Below, piece by piece: positions 42,587 through 50,483 of a DNA stretch of 64,000 bases; within the stretch, counting starts at the first letter, position 1; each line of letters starts with the position of its first letter. A program made the position numbers and the translations under genes. Origin of the DNA: Hymenobacter nivis. GTDB taxonomy: Bacteria; Bacteroidota; Bacteroidia; Cytophagales; Hymenobacteraceae. Location of the stretch: the NCBI RefSeq assembly GCF_006439025.1, contig NZ_RCYZ01000004.1:124001-188000 (forward strand), written 5' to 3'. The notes below the pieces were generated by a model. It saw only the letters and a list, made by a program, of their open reading frames with translations. It made no database searches and was not told the DNA's origin.

Positions 42587-43342
42587 GTGATAAAAACGGC
42601 ATTTGTAACAGGGGCCTCGTCCGGCATTGGGTGCGCTACGGCGGTGGCCCTGGCCCGGGCTGGTTTTCAATTGGTGGTAGCCGGGCGGCGGCGCGAACGC
42701 CTTGACGAGCTAGCGGCGGAATTGGCCCCCACGCCGGTCCACATCCTCACGTTTGACGTGCGCGACCGCGACGCCACCACGGCCGCCGTGATCGGGCTAC
42801 CGCTCGAATTTGCCGCCATCGACGTGCTGGTGAACAACGCCGGGGGGGCCCACGGCCTCAACCCCATCCAGGAAGGTGACCCACACGACTGGGACGTGAT
42901 GCTAGACGCCAACGTGCGCGGCTTGCTGAACGTGACCCACGCCGTGCTGCCCGGCCTCACGGCCCGCAAGACTGGTTTTATTGTCAACATCACCTCCATT
43001 GCCGGACGCGAGGCCTACGCCAACGGCAACGTGTACTGCGCTAGCAAAGCGGCGGCGAGCATGCTCACCAAAACCATGCGGCTTGATTTGCTGCCTTTCG
43101 GCATCCGGGTGGCGGAGGTGGCCCCCGGCGCGGTAGAAACGGAGTTTTCTGAGGTGCGCTTCAAGGGCGACACCGAGCGCGCGGCTAAGGTGTACGACGG
43201 CTTCGAGCCGCTGCGGGCCGAGGACGTGGCCGATGTCGTGGCGTTCATGGTGACGCGCCCAGCCCACGTCAATGTGGCCGATGTGCTGCTGCTGCCCGCG
43301 GCCCAGGGTGCGGCGGCCACCATATTTCGGCAGCCAAGCTAA
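42587..43342 (+). CDS. SDR family NAD(P)-dependent oxidoreductase (YdfG-like)
   Basis: A 251-residue short-chain dehydrogenase starting at GTG: cofactor motif TGASSGIG at about 9-16, NNAG, catalytic Ser in NITSIAGREAY, and YCASK with the catalytic Tyr and Lys. The C-terminal VAEVAPGAVETEFSEVRFKGD is typical of YdfG/serine-3-dehydrogenase relatives acting on 3-hydroxy acids. The stop codon region overlaps the convergent hydrolase gene by 4 bp. Confidence 0.92.
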   Translation: MIKTAFVTGASSGIGCATAVALARAGFQLVVAGRRRERLDELAAELAPTPVHILTFDVRDRDATTAAVIGLPLEFAAIDVLVNNAGGAHGLNPIQEGDPHDWDVMLDANVRGLLNVTHAVLPGLTARKTGFIVNITSIAGREAYANGNVYCASKAAASMLTKTMRLDLLPFGIRVAEVAPGAVETEFSEVRFKGDTERAAKVYDGFEPLRAEDVADVVAFMVTRPAHVNVADVLLLPAAQGAAATIFRQPS

Positions 43343-44001
43343 CTGGTCTCGGTGTGGCCCAGTTGGGCGATAACTTCTTGATTCAAGGTGTGCCCGCCGG
43401 CGAAGGTGTACACCGCCACTAGGGCCCCCAGTTGCTGCAAGTGCGCTTGCTGCTCCGCTACCGCGGCTGGCGTTAAGTACTCGTCGTGTTCGCCTATTAC
43501 GAGGGTAATGGGCAGGTTTTGAATTAGTTGGTCCGTTGCTGCAGGGTTGGTATCGGGCGGGAACGCACCGGCCCATAATACTAGGTGCGCGGGTCGAAAT
43601 GGGGCCCCTACCAGCCAGCGGCCCGCGGTGGCCGTGCCCTGCGAGAAGCCCAACACCGTGACCGGTACCCCGGCCGGGCAGCGGCCCAGCACGTGGCTTG
43701 CCAGCTGGTTCAGAAAGGTGAGTTGGTCGTCAATTTCGTGCTGGCGGTCGTCGCGGGTCATCCAGCTGGCCCCTACGCGGCCGGCGTGGCCGTGCAGGTA
43801 GAAACGCGACAGGCCCTCGGGTGCTACCACCACCAGGCCCGGGTCGGCGGCGGCTAGGGCGGCGAAGTGCCGTATAAAATACGCTGCCAGCTGCCCGTAG
43901 CCGTGGCACACGAACCATACCCGCCGCGTGGCGGCCGAGGGCGTGCCCAGCTGCTGGTAGCGAGCCGTGCGCGGCACAACCAAGTGGTGCTCAGTGGACA
44001 T
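43339..44001 (-). CDS. Alpha/beta hydrolase (phospholipase/carboxylesterase family)
   Basis: A 220-residue serine hydrolase: VWFVCHGYGQLAAYF provides the oxyanion region, GFSQGTATAG the nucleophile elbow, IGEHDEYLTP the acidic residue and GGHTLN the catalytic His. It matches the YpfH/carboxylesterase-type cytosolic esterases. The substrate is unknown. It starts MSTEHHLVVPRT at 44001 and shares its 3' end with the SDR gene. Confidence 0.9.
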   Translation of the reverse strand: MSTEHHLVVPRTARYQQLGTPSAATRRVWFVCHGYGQLAAYFIRHFAALAAADPGLVVVAPEGLSRFYLHGHAGRVGASWMTRDDRQHEIDDQLTFLNQLASHVLGRCPAGVPVTVLGFSQGTATAGRWLVGAPFRPAHLVLWAGAFPPDTNPAATDQLIQNLPITLVIGEHDEYLTPAAVAEQQAHLQQLGALVAVYTFAGGHTLNQEVIAQLGHTETS

Positions 44002-44030
44002 AAAGGGAAGGTTAAGTTGTCAGTTTTTCA

Positions 44031-44077
44031 TTGCCAGTTGCCAGTCGGTGAGCTATGCAATGACTGGCAATTGGCAA
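44031..44077. repeat. Intergenic inverted repeat (TTGCCAGT type)
   Basis: Arms TTGCCAGTTGCCAGTC (44031-44046) and GACTGGCAATTGGCAA (44062-44077) pair with one mismatch over a 15-nt loop. It belongs to the same AACTGACAA/TTGCCAGT family as 47904-47977 and 55213-55339, and lies between two minus-strand genes. Confidence 0.7.
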
Positions 44078-44097
44078 CAAACAGCCTATTGGGGCCC

Positions 44098-44595
44098 CTA
44101 GGCGCTGGGCAGGTCGTCGGCCAGAAAGTTGAACGGCATCAGGTCGGCCAGGGCGGCGAAGCGCAGAATGCTGCCGTGGCGGCTGGGCAGCAGCAGCGCA
44201 ATGGGCTGGCCCTGCCGCGACTCGTACTCAATCATCACCTGGCGGCAGGCCCCGCAGGGCATGGCGGGGCCAAAATCACCGGTGGCTGGCCGGGCGGCCA
44301 CGGCCATGCCCACGATGGGCGGGTGGCCCGGTTGGGCGGCGGCCAAGCCGAAGAGCGCGGTGCGCTCGGCGCAGAGTCCCGAGGGATAGGCGGCGTTTTC
44401 CTGGTTGGTGCCTTGGAAAGTGGTGCCGTCGGCCAGCAGCAGGGCGGCCCCCACGCAAAAGCGCGAGTACGGCGCGTAGGCATGGGCGGTGGCGGCGCGG
44501 GCGGCCTCCCACACCAGCAGCTCGGTGGGGGAGAGGTCGGCGGGGGCGTCGAGTTCGTCGTAGGCCAGGGCAAGCTGGCGGGGGGTACGGGCCAT
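44098..44595 (-). CDS. cdd: Cytidine deaminase
   Basis: A 165-residue homotetrameric-type cytidine deaminase of pyrimidine salvage. The zinc site is intact: LCAERTAL (CAE, with the catalytic Glu) and PCGACRQV (PCxxC); YAPYSRFCVGAALLLADG and GTNQENAAYPSG are also family motifs. The start MARTPRQLALAYDEL at 44595 is chosen; a longer reading frame upstream runs antisense through the divergent gene. The stop is followed by TAG-GGGCCCC. Confidence 0.94.
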   Translation of the reverse strand: MARTPRQLALAYDELDAPADLSPTELLVWEAARAATAHAYAPYSRFCVGAALLLADGTTFQGTNQENAAYPSGLCAERTALFGLAAAQPGHPPIVGMAVAARPATGDFGPAMPCGACRQVMIEYESRQGQPIALLLPSRHGSILRFAALADLMPFNFLADDLPSA

Positions 44596-44657
44596 GTAGA
44601 AATTAAAACGGGGCGACGAAGGTAGGCGCTGCGCCGCGGTTGGCCGCCGGGCCCGTG

Positions 44658-44665
44658 TACATTTG
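44658..44665 (+). promoter_or_regulatory. -7 promoter box of the saccharopine-dehydrogenase-like gene
   Basis: TACATTTG ends 5 nt before the ATG at 44671; the transcript is probably leaderless. Confidence 0.65.
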
Positions 44666-44670
44666 CCCGC

Positions 44671-46032
44671 ATGACGATAACCCGCTTGCTGCTGCTCGGG
44701 GCCGGCCGTTCGGCCGCCTCCCTCATCGAGTACCTGCTGCGCCACGCGCCCACCGAAGGCTGGTTCCTGACCGTGGCCGACGCCAATCCCGCCCACCTGG
44801 CCCCCGTGCTGGCCGCCCACTCGCAGTACGCCCGCGCCGTGCCCTTCGACGCGGCCGACGCTGGGGCCCTGGAGGCCCGCGTGGCCGAAGCCGACGTGGT
44901 GATTTCCATGTTGCCCGCCGCGCTGCACCCGGCCGTGGCCCGCGCCTGCCTGCGCCACGGCCGCCACCTGGCCACGGCCAGCTACGTGGGGCCCGAAATC
45001 CAGGCCCTGCACGCCGAGGCCGCCGCTGCCGGGCTGGTGTTTTTGATGGAGTGCGGCCTCGACCCGGGACTCGACCACATGTCGGCAGTGCGGGCCCTAG
45101 CCGACATTCGGGCGCGGGGCGGGCGGGTCACGTCGTTTAAGTCGTACTGCGGGGGCTTGCTGGCCCCGGCCGCCGAGGCCGACAACCCCTGGAAATATAA
45201 GTTTACCTGGAACCCGCGCAACGTGGTGCTGGCCGGCCAGGGCGGCCCCGCCCGCTACCTCGACCGCGGCCACCTGCGCTTCATCCCGTACCAACACCTG
45301 TTTGCGCGGGCCGAGCCTGTGGCCGTGCCCGGCCACGGCGACTTTGAGGGCTATGCCAACCGCGACTCGCTCGGCTACCGGGGCCCCTACGGCCTGGCCG
45401 ACGTGCCCACCGTGCTGCGCGGCACCCTGCGCCGCCCGGGCTACTGCGCCGCCTGGCAGGCGCTGGTTAGCCTGGGGCTGACGGACGACAGCACCCGCCT
45501 CGGCAACCCCGAAACCATGAGCTGGGCAGCGCTGGTGGACGCCTTTTTGCCGGTGGCCAAAGTGCCGGGTTTGCCGCTGCCCCTGCGCGTGGCCGCCTAC
45601 TTGGGCCTGGCCCCCGAGGGCGAGGAAATGGGCCGCCTGAACTGGCTGGGCCTGTTTTCCGACCAGCACCCGGTGGGCCACGCCGACGCCACGCCCGCCC
45701 AATTGCTGGAGCGCCGCCTGGCCGACAAATGGCAGCTGGGGCCCCACGACTGCGACCTGGTGGTGATGCAGCACGTGTTCGAGTACGAGCGAGCTGGCCA
45801 GGCGCACCGCCGCACGTCGTCGCTGGTGGTGACGGGTGCCGACGCCACTCGCACCGCCATGGCCCAAACCGTGGGCCTGCCCCTGGGCATGGCCGTGCGG
45901 CGGCTGGCCCGGGGCGAAGTACCGCAGCGCGGCGTGGTCATCCCCGTCGTGCCCGAGCTATACGCGCCCATCCTGGACGAGCTGGCGGCCGACTACGGCA
46001 TTGCGTTTCAAGAGGAAGAGGGCCCCTGCTAG
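44671..46032 (+). CDS. Saccharopine dehydrogenase family protein
   Basis: A 453-residue LYS9-like enzyme with a Rossmann domain at the N-terminus (LLLLGAGRSAASLIEYLL), VAEADVVISMLPAALHPAVA, TASYVGPEI, and the conserved MECGLDPGLDHMSAVRALAD and SYCGGLLAPAAEADNPWKYKFTWN. It resembles saccharopine reductase of lysine metabolism; an actual saccharopine substrate is not certain, since relatives also reduce other imines. No other lysine-degradation gene is next to it. Confidence 0.9.
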   Translation: MTITRLLLLGAGRSAASLIEYLLRHAPTEGWFLTVADANPAHLAPVLAAHSQYARAVPFDAADAGALEARVAEADVVISMLPAALHPAVARACLRHGRHLATASYVGPEIQALHAEAAAAGLVFLMECGLDPGLDHMSAVRALADIRARGGRVTSFKSYCGGLLAPAAEADNPWKYKFTWNPRNVVLAGQGGPARYLDRGHLRFIPYQHLFARAEPVAVPGHGDFEGYANRDSLGYRGPYGLADVPTVLRGTLRRPGYCAAWQALVSLGLTDDSTRLGNPETMSWAALVDAFLPVAKVPGLPLPLRVAAYLGLAPEGEEMGRLNWLGLFSDQHPVGHADATPAQLLERRLADKWQLGPHDCDLVVMQHVFEYERAGQAHRRTSSLVVTGADATRTAMAQTVGLPLGMAVRRLARGEVPQRGVVIPVVPELYAPILDELAADYGIAFQEEEGPC

Positions 46033-46060
46033 CGGCGCCCGCGCCGGGCCCCGGCCGGCG

Positions 46061-46792
46061 TCACGGCGCCAGGTAGAAACCTGCCAGCAGCGCCCGGAAA
46101 TCCGCCGAATAAACGGTATCATCTTCAGCCGTGCGGATGGCTAATGCCTGCTCCGCCGGGGCCCCCGGGGCCCGCCCGAACGCCACGATGTGGCGCAATA
46201 CCCGGCCGCCGGGCCGGTGGCGCAGCGCCAGCCGCGTGGCCGGGTGCAGGCCCGCGGCGGCGGCCGCGGCGCTAAACCGTTCCATTTCGGGCACGGGCAG
46301 CAGCACCGTGAGGCGGCCGCCGGGGGCCAGGAAATCGGCGGCGAAGCGGCTGAGTTCGGCGAAGGTGAGCGTGTCGGGCGCGGCGTGGCGGGCGGTGGTG
46401 CGGGCCGCGTTGGGCGAGCGCAGGGCCCCCAGGAAAAACGGCGGGTTGCACACGATGTGGCTGAAGGGCGCGGGCCCCGTGGCGGCGTAGGCCGCCAGGC
46501 CCAGCGGGTGCACCCGGATGCGGGGCCCCCAGGGGCTGGCCGCCGCGTTGGCGGCAGCCTGGGCGGCGGCGGCGGGGTCAATTTCCACGGCTTCGATGGC
46601 CACCGTGGGGTGGCGCTGGGCGGCCATAAGGGCCAGCAGGCCGGTGCCGGTGCCAATGTCGAGCAGGCGGGTGGCCCCGGCCAAGTCCAGGGCCGCGCCG
46701 AGCACGCAGGCGTCGGTGCTCACCTTCATGGCGCAGTCGCCTTGGGTGATGCGAAACTGCTGGAACTGGAAGTAGTCGTTGGGCACGGGCAA
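46061..46792 (-). CDS. trmN6: tRNA1(Val) (adenine(37)-N6)-methyltransferase
   Basis: TrmN6/YfiC (243 residues) methylates A37 of tRNA(Val). Features are FQQFRITQGDCAMKVSTDACVLGA, the AdoMet loop LLDIGTGTGLLALM, the catalytic VCNPPFF and the C-terminal region RTAEDDTVYSADFRALL. Length and order are typical. It lies 10 bp from the next minus-strand gene, an orphan, with which it may be cotranscribed. Confidence 0.93.
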   Translation of the reverse strand: MPVPNDYFQFQQFRITQGDCAMKVSTDACVLGAALDLAGATRLLDIGTGTGLLALMAAQRHPTVAIEAVEIDPAAAAQAAANAAASPWGPRIRVHPLGLAAYAATGPAPFSHIVCNPPFFLGALRSPNAARTTARHAAPDTLTFAELSRFAADFLAPGGRLTVLLPVPEMERFSAAAAAAGLHPATRLALRHRPGGRVLRHIVAFGRAPGAPAEQALAIRTAEDDTVYSADFRALLAGFYLAP

Positions 46793-46801
46793 GCGGTTGG
46801 G

Positions 46802-47386
46802 TTAGTCTTGCCAGTAAAAAAAGCAGTCGAAAACGGTGTAGGGTTTTTCGGCCAGCTCAGTAGGAATGTAGATGCCCGCCGGTGCTGGCTGCTCCAACTC
46901 TTCGGGCGTTAGCAGGCCGTAGCGAAACTCTTGCAGCACGGCTTCTACCCGCTGCCGCTCGTGTTGCCAAATCTGCTGATTGATAATGATTTGACTCCCG
47001 GGCGTCAAAAATAATCCACTCCCTGCTCGCTCGCCCTGGCCAGCCGTTTCAAACCAGTTGTCACCCCCATAAAACCAGTAGGGCGTGAGCCGGGAAATAT
47101 AGAGCAGCAGGCAATTTGTTTGGCTGACCGTACGCTGGCTGGGGCGCTGCGTCACGGCAGCCGACTGACTTTTCTGGGAAATTCGCACCTCCACATACGA
47201 GGCAAAGCCGCTGCCGTAGCTGCTAAAATCGGCCTCAACCAGGAGGGTGGCGCTGCTGGCCAGGCGCGCCACAATTTTGCGGATGTAGTTATCCGTTTTG
47301 GTGACGCTGCCGGTGGTGAAAGGCGGAAAATTACCTACTACGTCACCCAAGACAATGCTGCGCAAGTAGGCTTCACTGAAGGGCAT
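46802..47386 (-). CDS. Hypothetical protein, lower GC than neighbours
   Basis: I do not recognise this 194-residue protein. It has no signal peptide. The centre (LVEADFSSYGSGFASYVEV) and the later YWFYGGDNWFETAGQGERAG look globular, and the C-terminus is aromatic (KPYTVFDCFFYWQD). Its base composition is visibly less GC-rich than trmN6 and rnhA around it, and the codons are less biased, suggesting later acquisition. It ends 10 bp from the trmN6 start and could be cotranscribed with it. Confidence 0.7.
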   Translation of the reverse strand: MPFSEAYLRSIVLGDVVGNFPPFTTGSVTKTDNYIRKIVARLASSATLLVEADFSSYGSGFASYVEVRISQKSQSAAVTQRPSQRTVSQTNCLLLYISRLTPYWFYGGDNWFETAGQGERAGSGLFLTPGSQIIINQQIWQHERQRVEAVLQEFRYGLLTPEELEQPAPAGIYIPTELAEKPYTVFDCFFYWQD

Positions 47387-47431
47387 TGGACGGGCAATTA
47401 AGTTTGCTGAGGAAGGGGCGAAGCGTTGATT

Positions 47432-47887
47432 TTACCCCGGCCCCTCGTATCCCTCGTCCACCAGCAGGCCTTTGCCCAGGGCGCTTTGCACGGCCAGCAC
47501 GTCGCAGCGCTCGTTTTCGGCGTGGCCGGCGTGGCCTTTTATCCAGCGGAACGACACCTTGCGCTGGCGGTACACGGCCAGGAAGCGGCGCCACAGGTCG
47601 GGGTTGGCTTTTTTGCCGAAGTCGGGCTTTTTCTCCCAGCCAAACACCCAGCGCTTCTCCACGGCGTCCACCACGTACTTCGAGTCGGAGACGACGAGCA
47701 CCGGGATGTCGGGGCGTGTGACGGCTTCCAGGCCCACAATCACGGCCAATAGCTCCATGCGGTTGTTGGTGGTGCGGCGGTAGCCCTGGGCCAGCTCTTT
47801 TTCGTGGGGGCCGTAGCGCAGGATGGCGCCGTAGCCGCCGGGCCCCGGGTTGCCGCGGGCCGAGCCGTCGGTGAAAAGGGTAATCAC
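47432..47887 (-). CDS. rnhA: Ribonuclease HI
   Basis: RNase HI (151 residues) cuts RNA in RNA-DNA hybrids. The four catalytic acidic positions are recognisable: FTDGSARGNPGPGGYGA, MELLAVIVGLEA, VVSDSKYVVDAV, and the C-terminal GHAGHAENERCDVLA. A basic handle-like segment (EKKPDFGKKANPDLWRR) is present, as in the E. coli type. It starts MITLFTDGSAR at 47887. Confidence 0.95.
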   Translation of the reverse strand: MITLFTDGSARGNPGPGGYGAILRYGPHEKELAQGYRRTTNNRMELLAVIVGLEAVTRPDIPVLVVSDSKYVVDAVEKRWVFGWEKKPDFGKKANPDLWRRFLAVYRQRKVSFRWIKGHAGHAENERCDVLAVQSALGKGLLVDEGYEGPG

Positions 47888-47903
47888 GTTGGTTGTGCGT
47901 TGC

Positions 47904-47977
47904 TAGTTGTCAGTTGTTTGTCGTCAGATGAAGCGAAGCAAATGATCTAGCAACGGACGACTGGCAATAGACAACTA
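47904..47977. repeat. Intergenic inverted repeat (AGTTGTCAGTTG type)
   Basis: TAGTTGTCAGTTGTTTGTCG (47904 on) pairs imperfectly with the arm 47956-47977 across an AT-rich loop. Same family as 44031-44077 and 55213-55339. It lies between rnhA and marC, both minus strand. Confidence 0.6.
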
Positions 47978-47981
47978 AAAT

Positions 47982-48542
47982 TTAAAAATTGGCCTTGAAG
48001 AGCTTGATGGCGATGGCCAGCAGGATGACGCCGAACACGCGGCGCAGCACGTCTTCGCCGGCCTTGCCGAGTTGGCGCTCGATCCAGGGGCTGGTTTTGA
48101 GCACGGCGTACACAAACACCAGGTTCAGGCCGATGCCAGCCAGAATGTTGGGTAGGGCGTAGGCGGCGCGCAGCGAGAGCAGCGTGGTCATGGTGCCGGC
48201 CCCCACGATCATGGGGAAGGCCAGCGGCACGATGGAGCCCGTGTGGGCCGTCATGTCCGACTTAAACAGCTCGATGCCGAGAATCATCTCCATGCCGATG
48301 AGGAAGATAATGACGGCCCCGGCCAGGGCAAAGCTCTCGTTGTCAACCCCGAACAGCCGCAAGATGCTCTGGCCCAGGAACAGGAATGCTACCATCAGCC
48401 CGCCCGCCACCACGGTGGCCAGCTCGGCCTTGATTTCGCCCTCGCGCTGCCGAATCTGAATAATAATGGGCACCGAGCCTACGATGTCGATGATGGCGAA
48501 CAGCGTGAGCGTGACGGAAAAGATTTGCTGGAGGTTGAACAT
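47982..48542 (-). CDS. MarC family integral membrane protein
   Basis: A 186-residue inner-membrane protein with about six hydrophobic segments, showing the MarC/UPF0056 pattern: VTLTLFAIIDIVGSVPIIIQ, LGQSILRLFGVDNESFALAG, and TGSIVPLAFPMIVGAGTMTT. The transport function of the family is unknown, and E. coli MarC is not itself a proven multidrug factor. It is preceded on the same strand by the class V aminotransferase, with a dispersed repeat between. Confidence 0.9.
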   Translation of the reverse strand: MFNLQQIFSVTLTLFAIIDIVGSVPIIIQIRQREGEIKAELATVVAGGLMVAFLFLGQSILRLFGVDNESFALAGAVIIFLIGMEMILGIELFKSDMTAHTGSIVPLAFPMIVGAGTMTTLLSLRAAYALPNILAGIGLNLVFVYAVLKTSPWIERQLGKAGEDVLRRVFGVILLAIAIKLFKANF

Positions 48543-48557
48543 GGATGTGCTAACTAA

Positions 48558-48636
48558 TTGTCATTCCGAGCATAGCGAGAAATCTGGGGCCCCAGTGAAT
48601 ACGTCCTCAGATTCCTTGCTGCGCTCGGAACGACAA
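48558..48636. repeat. Dispersed palindromic repeat (GTCATTCCGAG type)
   Basis: Arms of about 29 bp (48558-48586 and 48608-48636) begin TTGTCATTCCGAG and end CTCGGAACGACAA, with GGGGCCCC in the loop region. The type is a familiar intergenic repeat of Bacteroidota genomes. It may serve as a terminator between two minus-strand genes. Confidence 0.75.
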
Positions 48637-48648
48637 ACTGCCGGGGCC

Positions 48649-49728
48649 CTAAACTGTCACGTATTCCTTCACGAAAAACTGCACCAGGGCTTCCATTGCA
48701 GCGTCGGACACGGCCGGGAAGTTGGCGATGCGGATGGTGGTGCTTTTCAGGGGCCCGTAGCCGCTGCCTAGCGTAAGGCCGGCCTCACTGGCCTTGCGCT
48801 TGATTTCCTCGATGAGCGCGGGCTCGCCCTGCAGGCCGATGACGGTGGTGGAGCGGGCGTCGGCGTTGGTGATGAGCGGCTGCAACGGCGTAGCCTGCTC
48901 GAAGAAGTCGTAGAGCTTCTGGGCGCGGTCGGCCAGGTGCTGGGCCACGGCCTTGATGGGTTCACGGTCGGCCATTACGCGGCTCAACAAGTAGATGCCC
49001 AGCACGTTGGGCGTATAGTTGGTCTGGTGGTTGAGCATGTTGCTCAGGGCCGAGGGCAGGCCATTGTAGTGGGCGCGGTCGTTCACCTCCTTGGCCTTGG
49101 CCACGGCGCGGGGCGAGAGGATGAGCACGCCCAGGCCGGCGGGCAGCCCGAAGCACTTCTGCACCGAGCCGTACCACACGTCGGCCTTGATGAATTTGAG
49201 GTTCAGGCCGGCCAGCGAGCTGGTGGCGTCCACGGCCAGCAGGGCCCCGCCGAGGCGGTTGAAGAGCTGGAGGATGTGGGTTTCGCGGATTTGGGTGGCC
49301 GTGCTGGTCTCGTTTTGCGTCACGCACACCAGGTCGGTGTCCTCGCCCACGAAAGGCAGGGCCCCCATGTCGGGCACCTCGTTGATGTCGAATTGCACGC
49401 CGGTGCTCTCCGGCCGCAGGGCGCGGGCGTAGTCGAACCACTTCTTGCCGAACTCGCCATTATAAAGGTGGAAGCTGCGGCGCGGCGTGAGGCCCTGGGC
49501 CAGGATTTCCCAGCACTCGGTGGCCGAGCCGGTGAAGAGCACCGTGTAGTCCTGCGGGATGTTGAGCTTGCCCTTGAGGTCGGCCACGGCCTGGCGCACC
49601 AGGCTCGTGAACCGCTCGCCGCGGTGCGGAGCCGAGAGCCAGCCTTCGTCGTAGGCGTCTTGCAGGTATTGCCGAACGGCGGGGTACACGGCCGAAGGGC
49701 CAACGTTGAACGTGAATTGCTGAAGCAC
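48649..49728 (-). CDS. Class V aminotransferase (phosphoserine aminotransferase-like)
   Basis: A PLP enzyme of about 359 residues. The start FTFNVGPSAVYPAVRQYLQ and SAPHRGERFTSLVRQA match the SerC/alanine-glyoxylate branch, and the PLP-binding Lys lies in WYGSVQKCFGLPAGLG. A phosphoserine or 3-phosphohydroxypyruvate role is likely but not certain. No ATG is well placed; GTG at 49728 is chosen (an ATG at 49797 adds Arg-rich sequence), preceded by CTGACTTTCC. The stop is followed by TAG-GGCCCC. Confidence 0.85.
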   Translation of the reverse strand: MLQQFTFNVGPSAVYPAVRQYLQDAYDEGWLSAPHRGERFTSLVRQAVADLKGKLNIPQDYTVLFTGSATECWEILAQGLTPRRSFHLYNGEFGKKWFDYARALRPESTGVQFDINEVPDMGALPFVGEDTDLVCVTQNETSTATQIRETHILQLFNRLGGALLAVDATSSLAGLNLKFIKADVWYGSVQKCFGLPAGLGVLILSPRAVAKAKEVNDRAHYNGLPSALSNMLNHQTNYTPNVLGIYLLSRVMADREPIKAVAQHLADRAQKLYDFFEQATPLQPLITNADARSTTVIGLQGEPALIEEIKRKASEAGLTLGSGYGPLKSTTIRIANFPAVSDAAMEALVQFFVKEYVTV

Positions 49729-49854
49729 GGGAAAGTCAGGTAAAGTCAGGGGAAGGAACGGCAAGCGGCGCGCCGCCCGGCGCCGTTCGCCCCGCAAAGG
49801 TCGGGCGCGGGGCCCTGACTTAACCCGATTTTTTTCGGGATATTGCCTGGGGCC

Positions 49855-50301
49855 CTACCGCCCGAAGCCCACGCGCTTGGGCCGCTGGCTGGCAAACCAC
49901 TGCACGGCCAGCCGGTAGCTTTCGAGGCCGAAGCCGGCGATGCTGCCCGCGCAGTGCTTGGCAATGAGGCTTTTGTGGCGGAATTCTTCGCGGGCGGCGA
50001 TGTTACTCAGGTGCACCTCCACCACGGGCGTGGCAATGCCGGCCACAGCGTCGCCGAGGGCCACGCTGGTGTGGGTGAAGCCGCCGGCGTTCAAGATGAT
50101 GCCGTGGTGCGTGAAGCCCACCTCGTGCAGCTTGTCGAGCAGGGCCCCCTCGTGGTTGCTCTGGAAGTACGTCAGCGTGTGGTCGGGAAAGGCCTCCACC
50201 AGCTCCGGGAAAAATTCGTCGAACGAGCGGCTGCCGTAGATGCCGGGCTCGCGGCGGCCCAGCAGGTTGAGGTTGGGGCCGTTGATGATGAGAAGGTCCA
50301 T
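49855..50301 (-). CDS. aroQ: Type II 3-dehydroquinate dehydratase
   Basis: AroQ (148 residues) catalyses the third step of the shikimate pathway. It has IINGPNLNLLGRREPGIYG, the lid region around Arg and Tyr, YFQSNHEGALLDKLHE, LNAGGFTHTSVALGDA and EVHLSNIAAREEFRHKS with the catalytic His. It is divergent from xerD, an arrangement common in Bacteroidota. The start MDLLIINGPN at 50301 is preferred to an ATG 24 bp upstream. Confidence 0.96.
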   Translation of the reverse strand: MDLLIINGPNLNLLGRREPGIYGSRSFDEFFPELVEAFPDHTLTYFQSNHEGALLDKLHEVGFTHHGIILNAGGFTHTSVALGDAVAGIATPVVEVHLSNIAAREEFRHKSLIAKHCAGSIAGFGLESYRLAVQWFASQRPKRVGFGR

Positions 50302-50308
50302 GCGGTTA

Positions 50309-50481
50309 CATTTAATAAGTAGCATTTAATACGCCGCCGGCCCCCGGGGCCCTTGGCCATGCAACTGCCGGGCCGGCTGCCGTGCGGCCTCGGCGTAGCT
50401 TGCGGCTTCAAAGTACGCGGGCAAAGTGCAAAGGCCCCGGGCCCGTTCGCGTGTTAAATGTTAAATAATACCTGTTAAATG
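50309..50481. repeat. TTAAATG inverted copies flanking the aroQ-xerD intergenic region
   Basis: CATTTAA occurs at 50309-50315 and 50323-50329 on the aroQ side and TTAAATG at 50454-50460 and 50475-50481 on the xerD side, the last ending 2 bp before the xerD start. The mirrored copies at both ends of the divergent region could be regulator sites or remnants of an intergenic repeat. Confidence 0.45.
50409..50415 (-). promoter_or_regulatory. -7 promoter box toward aroQ
   Basis: On the minus strand TACTTTG lies 107 nt before the aroQ ATG at 50301; a similar GCACTTTG is at 50422-50429. Confidence 0.4.
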
Positions 50482-50483
50482 AT

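Noticed and set aside
44595..45078. N-terminal extension of cytidine deaminase to 326 residues
   Set aside because: The added residues lie antisense to the saccharopine-dehydrogenase-like gene and across its promoter box. The deaminase alone has normal length.
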